Assembly (NCBI RefSeq): GCF_013488225.1
Contig: NZ_CP041238.1
Location: forward strand, 2,195,501 to 2,259,500
Source: Sinorhizobium mexicanum
GTDB lineage: Bacteria; Pseudomonadota; Alphaproteobacteria; Rhizobiales; Rhizobiaceae
Direction of reading: 5' to 3'
DNA: 64,000 nt
Part shown: positions 27,599 to 36,774 of the stretch, one piece after another
Position numbering within the stretch: the first letter of the stretch is position 1
Layout: the number at the start of each line of letters is the position of its first letter
Made by a program: the position numbers and the translations under genes
The notes under the pieces: model-generated
What the model was told of the DNA's origin: nothing
What the model saw: the letters and a program-made list of their open reading frames with translations, nothing else
Databases searched by the model: none

Positions 27599-28420
27599 TC
27601 AGAGCGGCGCCGCCGGATGCGGGGAACCGTCGTAGGCGCCCCAGATCGATTGGTCGAAGCAGATCACCGAACCGGTCATCAGGCCGGATTCCGCCGAGGA
27701 GAGATAGGCGCAGGCGCGCGCGACCTCGGCCGGGTCGACAAGGCGGCCGAAGGGCTGGTTCGCTGCCGCCTTCTCCAGCCAGTCCGCGGGTGCGTCATGA
27801 TATTCGCGCTGGATGCGATCCTCCCCCTCCGATGCCATCCAGCCGATGTTAAGACCGTTGACGCGGATGCGGTTGCGCAGAAGCGCGTAGGCCGTGTTCT
27901 TGGTCAGTGTCTCCAGGGCGCCTTTCGACGCGCAATAGGCGGCGATGAAGGGCTGACCCGCCTTTGCCGACATCGAGCCGATATTGACGATCGTGCCCTC
28001 GATCTTCTCGCGCCGCATCACCTTCACCGTTTCCTGAATAAGGAAGAAGGGCGCGCGGATGTTGATCGCGAACATGCGGTCGAAGAGTTCCGGCGTCGTG
28101 TCGAGGATCGTGCCGCGGTCGGTGATGGCAGCGGCATTGACCAATGCGTCCACCCGGCCGAATTCCCTGTCGCAAGCATCGACAACCTTGCGGGCATCCT
28201 CGACCCGCTCGAGATCGGCCGCCACGTAAACCACCTTGGTGCCGGTCGCCTTACTGATTTCGGCTGCCTTCGCCTCGCCTTTGGCAGCGTTGCGCCCGCA
28301 GATGACGATACCGGTCGCGCCCCGTTCGGCGAAGAGAGCGGCGATTGTCGCGCCGAGCCCTTGTGTGCCGCCGGTAACAATGGCAATTTTTCCGTCGAGA
28401 CGACCATAATCCGTGCTCAT
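27599..28420 (-). CDS. SDR-family oxidoreductase
   Basis: A 273-residue classical short-chain dehydrogenase. The N-terminal nucleotide-binding motif TGGTQGLG (16-23), NAAAIT in the NNAG position, the catalytic serine in NIGSMSA, and YCASK (catalytic Tyr and Lys) are all present. The substrate cannot be assigned. It is 76 bp downstream of the PhyH-like gene on the same strand and likely co-transcribed, behind the divergent LacI-type regulator. This suggests a small catabolic pathway for a sugar or polyol-like compound. Confidence 0.88.
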   Translation of the reverse strand: MSTDYGRLDGKIAIVTGGTQGLGATIAALFAERGATGIVICGRNAAKGEAKAAEISKATGTKVVYVAADLERVEDARKVVDACDREFGRVDALVNAAAITDRGTILDTTPELFDRMFAINIRAPFFLIQETVKVMRREKIEGTIVNIGSMSAKAGQPFIAAYCASKGALETLTKNTAYALLRNRIRVNGLNIGWMASEGEDRIQREYHDAPADWLEKAAANQPFGRLVDPAEVARACAYLSSAESGLMTGSVICFDQSIWGAYDGSPHPAAPL

Positions 28421-28496
28421 GAAATCCTCCCTGGGATGATTGCGTTTTTAAGCTGCCGCCCTCGAAGTGTTGGGGAGCGTAGCTCTGTGGCGTCCC

Positions 28497-29690
28497 TCAG
28501 CTTTTCTTTTTCTCGGCCTGGACGGCCAGTGCCTCCACGAAGGCCACGGTCTCCCAGCCGGCTGCCAGCGCTTCATGCATCAACTGTGCCTGCGTCTTTG
28601 GCGCCAAGCCGCCGAGCGGCGGGTCGCGATCGAGATTGGTCGGGAACGAATAGCCTTCGGCGCAGGAAGCAATCGCGTTGGCAATTTCGCCGGCCGAGAG
28701 CGTTCCGTCCGCTGCAAGGGCCTTCAGGGCCGGATAGAGCACGCCGCACATCCGTTCGCGGTCGACCGTTTCCATCGCGCGTCCGAAGGCGGAGGAGACC
28801 TGAAGGAGATTTGCGACGCGCTTGATGTCCACCGAGCGGTTGGTTCCCGCCGCATGGAAGAGCGCAGGATTGAAGAACACCGCATCGCCCTTCTCCAGCG
28901 GAAGCTGAACATGATTTTCGTCGAAGTACGCTTTGAACTCGGGCCTTTTCAGCGCGAGATAGCCGGGCACATAGCTCTGGCTGTAGGGCAGGAACAAGGT
29001 CGGCCCGCTTTCGAGCGGCATGTCGCAATGGGCGATGGCGCCCTGTAGCGTCAGAACGGGCGAAAGCTTGTGCACATGTGCGGGATATTGCTCGATGACC
29101 GCTGATGTCTGGAAACCGAGGTGATAGTCCCGATGCGCCGACTGCGCCGCTCCGCCCGGATTGACGCGATTGACCTGCGCCGTCATCTGGTAATGTGGCC
29201 CGAGCCAGGCTTCGCTGACGAGTGCGACAACCGCGTTGGCGTAGTAGGCCGCGAAGTTTTCGGGAGAGCGCAGGCAATGCTTCTCCAGTGAATTCCAGAT
29301 GCGGTCGTTGGCGCCGGGCTTGGCGAAATGGTCGCCGCCGCCGCGGTTCGTGCGGTGTTGCTCCTCGATGATCTCATCGAAGATGCGGCTTGCCTGGTCG
29401 ATGACACTCGTATCAGCGAAGGCGCGCTTGAACACCGCAACGCCAGGTCCTTCGGCCAGAACCTCGCAAATCTCCGCCAGCGCGGCGCGCCGGCTGTCGT
29501 CCGTCCCGCAATCGGCAAGAAGGCTGGCGCTGTCGTAGATCAGGATGTTCTTCTGGCAATCGGTCGCATGCGGATAGTCGGCCGGGTCGGTGCGGCGCTC
29601 GACCTCGGCGCGGAACGCCTCGATACTGCAGGAATCCTCCGTCAGCCATACGCGCTCGACGCGTTTCCTCGCCGTGTTGTCGGTCTTCAT
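28497..29690 (-). CDS. Phytanoyl-CoA dioxygenase (PhyH) family protein
   Basis: A 397-residue Fe(II)/2-oxoglutarate-type oxygenase. The iron ligands appear as HRD in SAHRDYHLGF and the distal histidine in FFNPALFHAAGTNRS, with the arginine that binds 2-oxoglutarate a few residues later. Length is greater than typical PhyH proteins, with about 120 extra N-terminal residues. It heads a likely two-gene operon with the SDR gene and is divergent from a LacI-family regulator gene, 104 bp away. The substrate is unknown. Confidence 0.82.
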   Translation of the reverse strand: MKTDNTARKRVERVWLTEDSCSIEAFRAEVERRTDPADYPHATDCQKNILIYDSASLLADCGTDDSRRAALAEICEVLAEGPGVAVFKRAFADTSVIDQASRIFDEIIEEQHRTNRGGGDHFAKPGANDRIWNSLEKHCLRSPENFAAYYANAVVALVSEAWLGPHYQMTAQVNRVNPGGAAQSAHRDYHLGFQTSAVIEQYPAHVHKLSPVLTLQGAIAHCDMPLESGPTLFLPYSQSYVPGYLALKRPEFKAYFDENHVQLPLEKGDAVFFNPALFHAAGTNRSVDIKRVANLLQVSSAFGRAMETVDRERMCGVLYPALKALAADGTLSAGEIANAIASCAEGYSFPTNLDRDPPLGGLAPKTQAQLMHEALAAGWETVAFVEALAVQAEKKKS

Positions 29691-29794
29691 GGGTCTCCTC
29701 CTGCTGCATCTTCCTGCCTCGTCGCCGATACCGACTATACGTCCCGCACGATCCTGATATAGAGCAGGAATCCATCAAAAAACCATCACGAGGC

Positions 29795-30821
29795 ATGGTC
29801 GTGGCCCATCCGTTTCTGGTCAAGGATATCGCGTTCCAGGCGGGTGTGAGCACCGCCACGGTCGACCGGGTGCTCAATGATCGCGCCGGCGTCCGTCTGC
29901 AGACCATCGCTCGTGAAGGCGGCGATCCGCGAGCTTGAGAAGCAGCAGGTCGGCATGGAGATCCACGGACGGAAATATGCAATCGACGTGGTTATGGAAG
30001 CGCCGGAGCGCTTCACCGACGCCGTGCGGCGCGCTTTCGAAAATGAAGCGACGACCTTCATGCCGACGATCTTCCGCTGCCGGTTTCATTTCGCAGAAAC
30101 GATGCGAGTCCACGAGATCGCGCAATTGCTCGACCGAATACGCCTGCGCGGCACCGACGGGGTTGTCCTCAAGGCACCGGATATGCCCGAAGTGACCGCC
30201 GCCGTCGCACGGCTGGAAGGCGCAGACATACCAGTGGTCACACTTGTCACCGACCTGCCGCACTCCGCCAGAACGGCCTATGCCGGGGCCGACAACCGCG
30301 CGGCCGGCGCGACCGCCGCCTATCTCATCGGCGAGCGCTTCGCCGACCAAGCCGCCACCGTATTGGTCACGATATCGAGCAACCGCTTCCGCGGAGAGGA
30401 GGAGCGGGAGATGGGTTTCCGTCGGACATTGCGCGAGCGCTATCCTTCGATCGGCATCGTCGAGATCAGCGAGCGTTTTGGCAAGAACGAGGAAACCGGC
30501 GCCCTCGCCCTGGGTGCGCTAACGCGTCATCCCGAGATCAACGCCGCCTATTCGATCGGCGGAGGAAACCGCGCCGTGCTTGCTGCGTTCCATCAACTTG
30601 AACGCACCTGCACGCTCTTTGTCGCCCATGACCTCGATCAGGATAATCTGGAACTTCTGAGAGACGGACGCGTGCATTTCGTCCTGCACCACGACTTGAA
30701 GATGGACGCGCGCACGGCCTTTCGCACCATCATGGAGAGAAGAGCGACCCTCCCCGGCTCGGGAAGCCAACGCCTTTCCGCGGTCGAAGTGATCACGCCC
30801 TATAATCTGCCGGTTGGCTGA
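29795..30821 (+). pseudogene. LacI-family regulator, broken by a frameshift
   Basis: Frame 1 from ATG 29795 encodes 47 residues containing a full LacI helix-turn-helix (VKDIAFQAGVSTATVDRVLN) and stops at 29936-29938. The remainder, starting KAAIRELEKQQ and running as a periplasmic-binding-protein-like sensor domain (ADNRAAGATAAYLIGERF, VAHDLDQDN), is in the +1 frame to the stop at 30821. The two parts join naturally near 29912-29916 if 2 nt are missing there. Total length, about 341 residues, equals a normal LacI protein. The junction has no homopolymer run. It could be a true mutation, a sequencing error or, less likely, recoding. It would have regulated the divergent PhyH/SDR genes. Confidence 0.82.
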
Positions 30822-30852
30822 GGCCGCAGTCAGGCGGCGCCATGCAACGGAA

Positions 30853-31677
30853 TCACTCCGGCTGATATCGCACGAACGCGAATGCCTCTCCCGTCGGCGA
30901 CCAATTCGGGACATTCATCGTTCCCTGCCCGCCGAAGAGCTCGAACAGCACCAGCGCATTGCCGCCTTCCGGGTCCATCAGGCGAAGCCTGACGTCAAGG
31001 TCGCGCGGATGGTCGAAGATGTCGCCGTCGTAGGAGAGCACCAGCAGGTGTCGGCCATCGGGCGAAGGATGCGGAAACCAGTCGCCATAAGGGCTGTCGG
31101 TGATGCGTTGCACGCCACTGCCGTCTGGTCGAATCCGCCAGATCTGCATGCGGCCGGTGCGGCTTGAATTGAAATAGATCCAATGTCCGTCGGGCGACCA
31201 GTCCGGTCCGTCATTGCGACCTTCGCCCATCGTCAGCCGGCGCTCGCGGCCGCCATCGACCGCGATCGTGTAGACATCGAAGACCTGATCGCGAATGCCG
31301 CAATAGGCGAGTGTGCGCCCGTCCGGAGACCAGCCGTGCCAATAGGACGGCAGGTTCGGCGTGATCAGACGGGGGACGCCGCCCTCGATCGGCAGGACGT
31401 AGATCGCCGATTTGCCGAATTCTGTTTTGTCACTGATGACGAGCTTTTTCCCATCAGGGGAAATGCCGTGGTCGTTGTTGCACTGGCGGGCAAAGCCCGT
31501 GTCGATCTCCATCGGTTCGGTGCCGTCGAGCGCGAGACGATAAAGCCGGCCGTCGCCATTGATGACCAGATAGCGTCCATCCGGCGACCAGTTGGGTGCC
31601 TCGACCAGCCGTTCCGTCTGCCAGACGATGCGCGTCTCGCCGCTGCCGACGTCGAAGATCTCCACCGAGCTGCGCAT
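30853..31677 (-). CDS. TolB-like beta-propeller (WD40/PD40 repeat) protein
   Basis: A 274-residue protein built of repeated blades with the PD40 signature: [53 protein letters not shown] and [11 protein letters not shown], six copies. No signal peptide is seen, so it is probably cytoplasmic, unlike TolB itself. The ATG lies 2 bp after the nadE stop, so the two are almost certainly one transcript with coupled translation. Similar soluble propellers can be lactonases, peptidase partners or binding proteins. No catalytic residue could be assigned. Confidence 0.85.
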   Translation of the reverse strand: MRSSVEIFDVGSGETRIVWQTERLVEAPNWSPDGRYLVINGDGRLYRLALDGTEPMEIDTGFARQCNNDHGISPDGKKLVISDKTEFGKSAIYVLPIEGGVPRLITPNLPSYWHGWSPDGRTLAYCGIRDQVFDVYTIAVDGGRERRLTMGEGRNDGPDWSPDGHWIYFNSSRTGRMQIWRIRPDGSGVQRITDSPYGDWFPHPSPDGRHLLVLSYDGDIFDHPRDLDVRLRLMDPEGGNALVLFELFGGQGTMNVPNWSPTGEAFAFVRYQPE

Positions 31678-31679
31678 TG

Positions 31680-33362
31680 TTACCCCCTGTCGCGGAAGCG
31701 ATTGGTAATCGGGTAGCGCCGGTCGCGACCGAAGTTCTTCTTGGTGATCTTCACGCCTGGCGCCGACTGCCGGCGCTTGTATTCGGCGATATATAGCAGG
31801 TGTTCGACACGATGAACGGTCGGTTCGTCATGCCCGCGGGCGACGATTTCCTCCGTGCTCATCTCCTTTTCCACCAGGCATTCCAGAATGTCGTCGAGCA
31901 CCGGATAGGGCGGCAACGAATCCTGGTCGGTCTGGTTCGGCCGAAGTTCAGCGGACGGCGCCTTGTCGATGATGTTCTGCGGAATGACCTCGCCGGAAGG
32001 TCCCAGCGCGCCCGGCGGCACGGCGCCGTTGCGCCAGCGCGAAAGGGCGTAGACCTGCATCTTGTAGAGATCCTTGATCGGGTTGAAGCCGCCGTTCATG
32101 TCGCCGTAAAGCGTGGCGTAGCCGACCGACATCTCGGACTTGTTGCCGGTCGTCACCACCATCGAGCCGAATTTGTTGGAGATCGCCATCAGGATCGTCC
32201 CGCGCGTACGGCTCTGGAGGTTCTCCTCGGTAATGCCGGATTCGGTGCCCTCAAACGCGTCAGAGAGCGCGCTTAGGAAGCCCTCGACCGGCTCCTCGAT
32301 CGCAACTGTATCGTAGCGGCATCCGAGCGCCTTGGCGCAGGCCTCGGCGTCCTTCAGTGATTCTTGCGAGGTGTATCGGTACGGCAGCATGACGGTGCGC
32401 ACCCGCTCCTCGCCAAGCGCATCGACGGCGAGCGCCGTACAAATCGCGGAGTCGATGCCACCCGAAAGGCCGAGCACGACATTCTTGAAGCCGTTCTTGT
32501 TGACATAGTCCCTGAGCCCCAGCATGCAGGCGCGATAATCCGCCTCGTCGCTTTCCGGTATGCGTGAATTGAGCCCATTCGACGAGACCCAACCATCCTC
32601 GCCGCGCCTCCATTCGGAGATTGCGACCGCCTCCTCGAACTGACTCATCTGGAAGGCGAGCGACTTATCCGCGTTGAAGGCGAAGCTCGCCCCGTCGAAG
32701 ACCAGTTCGTCCTGACCGCCAAGCTGGTTGGCATAGATCATAGGCAGGCCCGTCTCGATCACCTGCTTCAGGACGACCTGATGGCGAACATCGACCTTGC
32801 CGCGGTAGTAGGGTGACCCGTTCGGGGAAAGGAGGATTTCGGCGCCGCTTTCCTTGAGTGTTTCGCAGACGCCGAGATCGCCCCAGATGTCTTCGCAGAT
32901 CGGTATGCCGACACGCACACCGCGGAAATTGACGGGCCCGGGCATGGCGCCGGCGTCGAACACCCGCTTCTCGTCGAACTCGCCGTAGTTCGGCAGGTCA
33001 ACCTTGTCGCGGATCGCAACGATCTTGCCTCCGTCCAGGACCGCAATCGAATTGTGGCGGAGCGCTCCGGCCTGACGGGGAAAGCCGATGACGACGCCCG
33101 GGCCTTCATCACCCGTATCGGCGGCGAGCCTCTCGACGGCCTGCAGGCAGGCCTTCAGAAATGCCGGTTTCAGAACGAGGTCTTCCGGCGGGTAACCGGA
33201 AATGAAGAGTTCGGTGAACAGGAGCAAATCGGCGCCTTGGCGCGCTGCGTCCGCGCGCGCCTCGCGTGCCTTCGCCAGATTGCCGGCGATGTCGCCTACG
33301 GTCGGATTGAGCTGGGCCACGGCAATCCGTAGCGTTGAGGGAGCGGCTTTCTGTGCAGTCAT
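31680..33362 (-). CDS. nadE: Glutamine-dependent NAD+ synthase
   Basis: A 560-residue two-domain enzyme for the last step of NAD synthesis. The N-terminal nitrilase-type glutaminase domain (about 10-260) has its Glu ([10 protein letters not shown]), Lys (IRDKVDLPN) and Cys ([10 protein letters not shown]) triad. The C-terminal synthase domain has the PP-loop [10 protein letters not shown] near residue 300, the [15 protein letters not shown] segment and the [12 protein letters not shown]-terminus. Length fits the shorter bacterial NadE family with the amidase fused. It is followed at once by the propeller gene. Confidence 0.96.
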   Translation of the reverse strand: MTAQKAAPSTLRIAVAQLNPTVGDIAGNLAKAREARADAARQGADLLLFTELFISGYPPEDLVLKPAFLKACLQAVERLAADTGDEGPGVVIGFPRQAGALRHNSIAVLDGGKIVAIRDKVDLPNYGEFDEKRVFDAGAMPGPVNFRGVRVGIPICEDIWGDLGVCETLKESGAEILLSPNGSPYYRGKVDVRHQVVLKQVIETGLPMIYANQLGGQDELVFDGASFAFNADKSLAFQMSQFEEAVAISEWRRGEDGWVSSNGLNSRIPESDEADYRACMLGLRDYVNKNGFKNVVLGLSGGIDSAICTALAVDALGEERVRTVMLPYRYTSQESLKDAEACAKALGCRYDTVAIEEPVEGFLSALSDAFEGTESGITEENLQSRTRGTILMAISNKFGSMVVTTGNKSEMSVGYATLYGDMNGGFNPIKDLYKMQVYALSRWRNGAVPPGALGPSGEVIPQNIIDKAPSAELRPNQTDQDSLPPYPVLDDILECLVEKEMSTEEIVARGHDEPTVHRVEHLLYIAEYKRRQSAPGVKITKKNFGRDRRYPITNRFRDRG

Positions 33363-33579
33363 GAGCGGGGCCTGTGGATCTCTTCTCAGCGATTACTTCT
33401 GACATACGTCCTGTTCTTACCGCATACCGCGGCAAAAAACCCACAGCCAATCGCGATCAACTCAAAAATTCCGAAAAATTCTGCATTTCCCGGCCTTTAC
33501 ACGGCGCGATGGCGATCTTTTCGTGCGCGTGGAACTTGCGGCCGTCGAAGCTGGTTTAGCCATTCATCCCCTGTTCAAG

Positions 33580-33608
33580 ATGACAGTCGTATGACAGTTG
33601 AACGACAG
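33580..33608 (-). promoter_or_regulatory. Three phased PHO-type repeats
   Basis: Heptamers ATGACAG (33580-33586), ATGACAG (33591-33597) and ACGACAG (33602-33608) repeat every 11 bp. On the minus strand this is CTGTCGT-N4-CTGTCAT-N4-CTGTCAT, so the last two form a perfect 18-bp PHO box and the first a near-match. The orientation points towards nadE (218 bp away), while the site ends only 23 bp before the start of the plus-strand phosphoglycerol-transferase gene. PhoB might therefore activate one direction and block the other. Confidence 0.75.
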
Positions 33609-33631
33609 ATTTATGAAAATTGGAGACGCCG

Positions 33632-35554
33632 TTGGCCAGTATCGATTCCGCCGCCGCGAGACGCTCCCGGACCTTTGTCGATAGGTCTGGGCCCTCCGTC
33701 AGAAACGCCAAGGCGCTGGCTGGCACGCGCAGCGCGTTCTTCTCTCTTTTTATTGCTGCCGCGCTTGTGTTCGCGATCGAACTTATCGTGCGCCAGTCCC
33801 TTGCCGAGACGGTGGCCTATTTCATCGATCCCATGCGTCCGGCCTGGACGACGATCGCTGTTTTCTTCCTGGTTCTGCTTGCAGTCGACGCACTCTTCGG
33901 CCGCGAGCACAAGGCGGCCCTGCTTGTCGTGCCGCTCGCCATCCTGCCGGCATTCATCAGCGAGCAGAAGCAGGTCTTCCTTTCCGATCCCCTTTATCCG
34001 ACCGATTTCCTTTTCGGTCGGCAGATCATGGAATTGATGCCTGTCCTTGTTAAGGATCGCCCGTGGACTGCCGTCGCAGTCGTGGTCGGCTTGATCGCCA
34101 TGATCGCCACCATCGGCCTGCTCCTGCGCTATGCCTGGCGGAACTTTCCCAAGCTGACGCGCAGGGAGCGTCTCGTTCGCGTCGGCTTTGCCCTGCCGCT
34201 GCTCGTCGCGTTCTGGCACATCATGGACTACAACCAGTTTTCGTGGATCCGCGACCGCTTGCGGGTGATTCCGATCATGTGGGACCAGACCGAGAACTAT
34301 CGCCACAACGGTTTTGCGCTTGCCTTCGCGATCAACTTGCCGATGGCCAGTGTCAGCGCGCCGGCGGGCTACATGGCCGATGCAATCGACCGCATTCCGG
34401 TGAAGCCGCTGCCTGCCGGAACGACGCATCGCGGCAAGCCGGATGTGATCGTGGTCATGAGCGAATCCTTCTGGGATCCGACTCGCCTGCCGAACGTGAA
34501 GTTTTCGTCCGATCCGATGCCGACGGTGCGTCAAATGCAGGTGGGCAATGTCTTCTCGCCGGAATTCGGCGGCATGACAGCCAATGTCGAATTCGAGGCG
34601 CTGACCGGCTTTTCGAATGCGTTCCTGCCCTATGGCAGCATCCCCTACCAGCAATATATCCGCAATCCGATCCCCTCGCTCGCAACCTTCTTCCGTAGCG
34701 AAGGTTACGTCGCGCGCGCCATCCATCCCTTCCAGGGCTGGTTCTGGAACCGGAACGCCGTCTACAAGGCATTCGGCTTCGACGCGTTCCGCTCGGAAGA
34801 GAACTTGCCGGCGATGCAGAAGCGCGGGATCTTCGCCTCGGACGAATCGCTGACGAAGGAAATCATCCGCCAGGCGGATGCCATGGAGGACCCGTTCTTC
34901 TTCTTCACGGTGACGCTGCAGGGCCATGGACCCTACGAACCGAACCGCTACGCGAAGAACACGATCAAGGTCGAGGGCAACCTCCCGGAAGGCGACCGCC
35001 AGGTGCTCGCGACCTATGCCCAGGGCATCAAGGAAGCGGACGACAGCCTGAAGATGCTGATGGACTGGGCGAAGAAACGCGACCGCGAAACGATCATCGT
35101 GCTCTTCGGCGATCATCTGCCGCCGCTCAACACGGTCTACACCAACACGGGTTACATGAACGACGTGACCGCGTCCCGCAAGGGTTCGAAGGAACAGATG
35201 AAGGCGCAGCACGAAACGCCGCTCGTCGTCTGGTCGAACAAGACCGGCCCGAAGAAAAACATCGGGACGATCAGCCCGGCCTTCCTTTCCTATCAGATCC
35301 TGAAGCAGGCCGGCTACGAGCACCCCTACTACACGGGCTTCCTGGGCAAGGTTTACGACCAGTACCGCGTTGTCGACCGCTATATGGTGGTGCGCAAGAA
35401 CGGCAAGGATGTTGCGGAGTGGTCGCGGCAGCCGAAGGTACCCGCATCGCTACGCGACTACCGCTTCCTTCAGCACGACATCATGTTCGGCAAGCGGTAC
35501 AGCACGGAACGCTTCTTCAAGTCCCACGCCGAGCTCTTCCCCGCCGGTTCCTAA
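33632..35554 (+). CDS. LTA synthase/phosphoglycerol transferase family membrane sulfatase-like protein
   Basis: About 640 residues. The N-terminal third (35-205) has about five hydrophobic helices. The rest is a periplasmic alkaline-phosphatase-fold domain: VIVVMSESFWDPTRLP holds the metal-binding Glu/Asp and TANVEFEALTGFSNAF the nucleophilic Thr. Metal-binding histidines are in TLQGHGPYE and LFGDHLPPLN. The family includes LtaS, OpgB and rhizobial CgmB, which move phosphoglycerol from phosphatidylglycerol to polymers or cyclic glucans. TTG 33632 is chosen for ggag 6 nt upstream; TTG 33620 is in frame. The triple PHO-type repeat just upstream suggests phosphate control. Confidence 0.86.
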   Translation: MASIDSAAARRSRTFVDRSGPSVRNAKALAGTRSAFFSLFIAAALVFAIELIVRQSLAETVAYFIDPMRPAWTTIAVFFLVLLAVDALFGREHKAALLVVPLAILPAFISEQKQVFLSDPLYPTDFLFGRQIMELMPVLVKDRPWTAVAVVVGLIAMIATIGLLLRYAWRNFPKLTRRERLVRVGFALPLLVAFWHIMDYNQFSWIRDRLRVIPIMWDQTENYRHNGFALAFAINLPMASVSAPAGYMADAIDRIPVKPLPAGTTHRGKPDVIVVMSESFWDPTRLPNVKFSSDPMPTVRQMQVGNVFSPEFGGMTANVEFEALTGFSNAFLPYGSIPYQQYIRNPIPSLATFFRSEGYVARAIHPFQGWFWNRNAVYKAFGFDAFRSEENLPAMQKRGIFASDESLTKEIIRQADAMEDPFFFFTVTLQGHGPYEPNRYAKNTIKVEGNLPEGDRQVLATYAQGIKEADDSLKMLMDWAKKRDRETIIVLFGDHLPPLNTVYTNTGYMNDVTASRKGSKEQMKAQHETPLVVWSNKTGPKKNIGTISPAFLSYQILKQAGYEHPYYTGFLGKVYDQYRVVDRYMVVRKNGKDVAEWSRQPKVPASLRDYRFLQHDIMFGKRYSTERFFKSHAELFPAGS

Positions 35555-35722
35555 ATCCCGACGGTCGGCGCGTGAACCGCCCCGACCGTCGCCGTCCCGC
35601 CGTCCTCCGCGCAACAACTGTGGATGCGCTCTTTCGCGCACCACCGGGGCTGCTGACGGACACCGCTTCACAGTTTTACGGCACCGTCCTAAATAGCCTC
35701 CGAGCTATTTCCGGAGGCCAGC

Positions 35723-36289
35723 ATGCCGCATCTCAACGAAATTTCCCAAATTCTCCTCGGCAAACCCAGTAGCCAGTTGAGCGAAATCGAACGCCGCATC
35801 CTGACGCATGCGAGAGAGCGACGGCCTCTTTCGACGGACACGCAGGCGGCATTCGATACCAGCCTTTCCTTTGGTGCCCGGCTCGCCGATGCCATCGCAC
35901 GCGTCGGCGGCTCCTGGACCTTCATCCTCGGCTTCTGCGCCTTCCTCGTCGCCTGGGTCGTCATCAACTCGATCCTCCTCGTACGTGGCGCATTCGATCC
36001 CTACCCGTACATCTTCCTCAATCTGGTGCTTTCGATGCTGGCGGCGTTACAGGCGCCAGTCATCATGATGTCGCAGAACCGTCAGGCCGAACGGGACCGC
36101 TTCGCCGCCTCCAAGGACTACGAGGTCAATCTCAAAGCCGAGGTCGAGCTGATCGCTCTTCACCACAAGGTGGATGACGTCCTGCTCCGCGAAATTGCCG
36201 AACTGCGCTCCGAGCTTGCCAACCTCAATCGTCAGCTAGCGCAGTCCATGCCCGTCACGGGCCGCGGCGAGGAATCGGCGGGAAAATAG
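35723..36289 (+). CDS. DUF1003 membrane protein
   Basis: A 188-residue DUF1003 protein. Two transmembrane helices (about 65-85 and 95-115) flank a short loop, with the family motif GARLADAIARVGGSWTFI before the first. The C-terminal FAASKDYEVNLKAEVELIALHHKVD followed by a coiled coil is also typical. A cggagg Shine-Dalgarno precedes ATG 35723. It stands alone after the transferase gene. Function unknown. Confidence 0.88.
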   Translation: MPHLNEISQILLGKPSSQLSEIERRILTHARERRPLSTDTQAAFDTSLSFGARLADAIARVGGSWTFILGFCAFLVAWVVINSILLVRGAFDPYPYIFLNLVLSMLAALQAPVIMMSQNRQAERDRFAASKDYEVNLKAEVELIALHHKVDDVLLREIAELRSELANLNRQLAQSMPVTGRGEESAGK

Positions 36290-36774
36290 CGTGGCGGCGC
36301 CACAGGCACCTGTCAGGCCAGCCGGCTTTGCCATGCTCTGGAAGCACAAAATGCGTCGTCTCTAATGCAATGCGAATGAAGGCGCGGACGGAGGGGTAAA
36401 GTTGCTCAACTTATTGGAGTATGAGAAAATTAACCTTTAAGGCGCACCCTCAAAATGCAGGGTATTAGAGATGCAGCGACCGTTACCCTTCAAAACTGCT
36501 GCATCCTCCAATCTGGAGTACCTAATACGATGGCCTGCAAACGGCCCGCGATAGAGCGGGACTATGAGAACATGACGAGCTCTCCGCCAGCTTAATGCAA
36601 ATATCCGCCGCTGCGGTGCTCGTGGCGCGGATCTTCGCCTGAAACAAACAATCAACTTGCACGTTAAGCGCAAGGTTGAAATGCTATTGAGTTGTCAGAG
36701 CAAGGCTGTGTGTTGCCCGGAACACGCGTCAGTTGCCGTGTCCCGTTGCAGCGCCATTGGGGGCATGCGCGCAG
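36290..36774. other. Intergenic region of lower GC
   Basis: These 485 bp are visibly richer in A and T than neighbouring DNA, especially 36395-36480. No coding frame is convincing. Short inverted repeats are visible (accct...agggt around 36447-36464; ctcca/tggag around 36507-36518), and promoter elements for the unknown gene at 36775 probably lie here. No RNA gene was recognised. Confidence 0.35.

Noticed and set aside
33611..35323. A 570-codon frame opposite the phosphoglycerol-transferase gene
   Set aside because: Shadow frame; the plus strand encodes the recognisable metal-binding motifs.
36437..36673. 78-codon minus-strand frame in the AT-richer region
   Set aside because: Composition is unlike the coding regions nearby, with no start signal or similarity.
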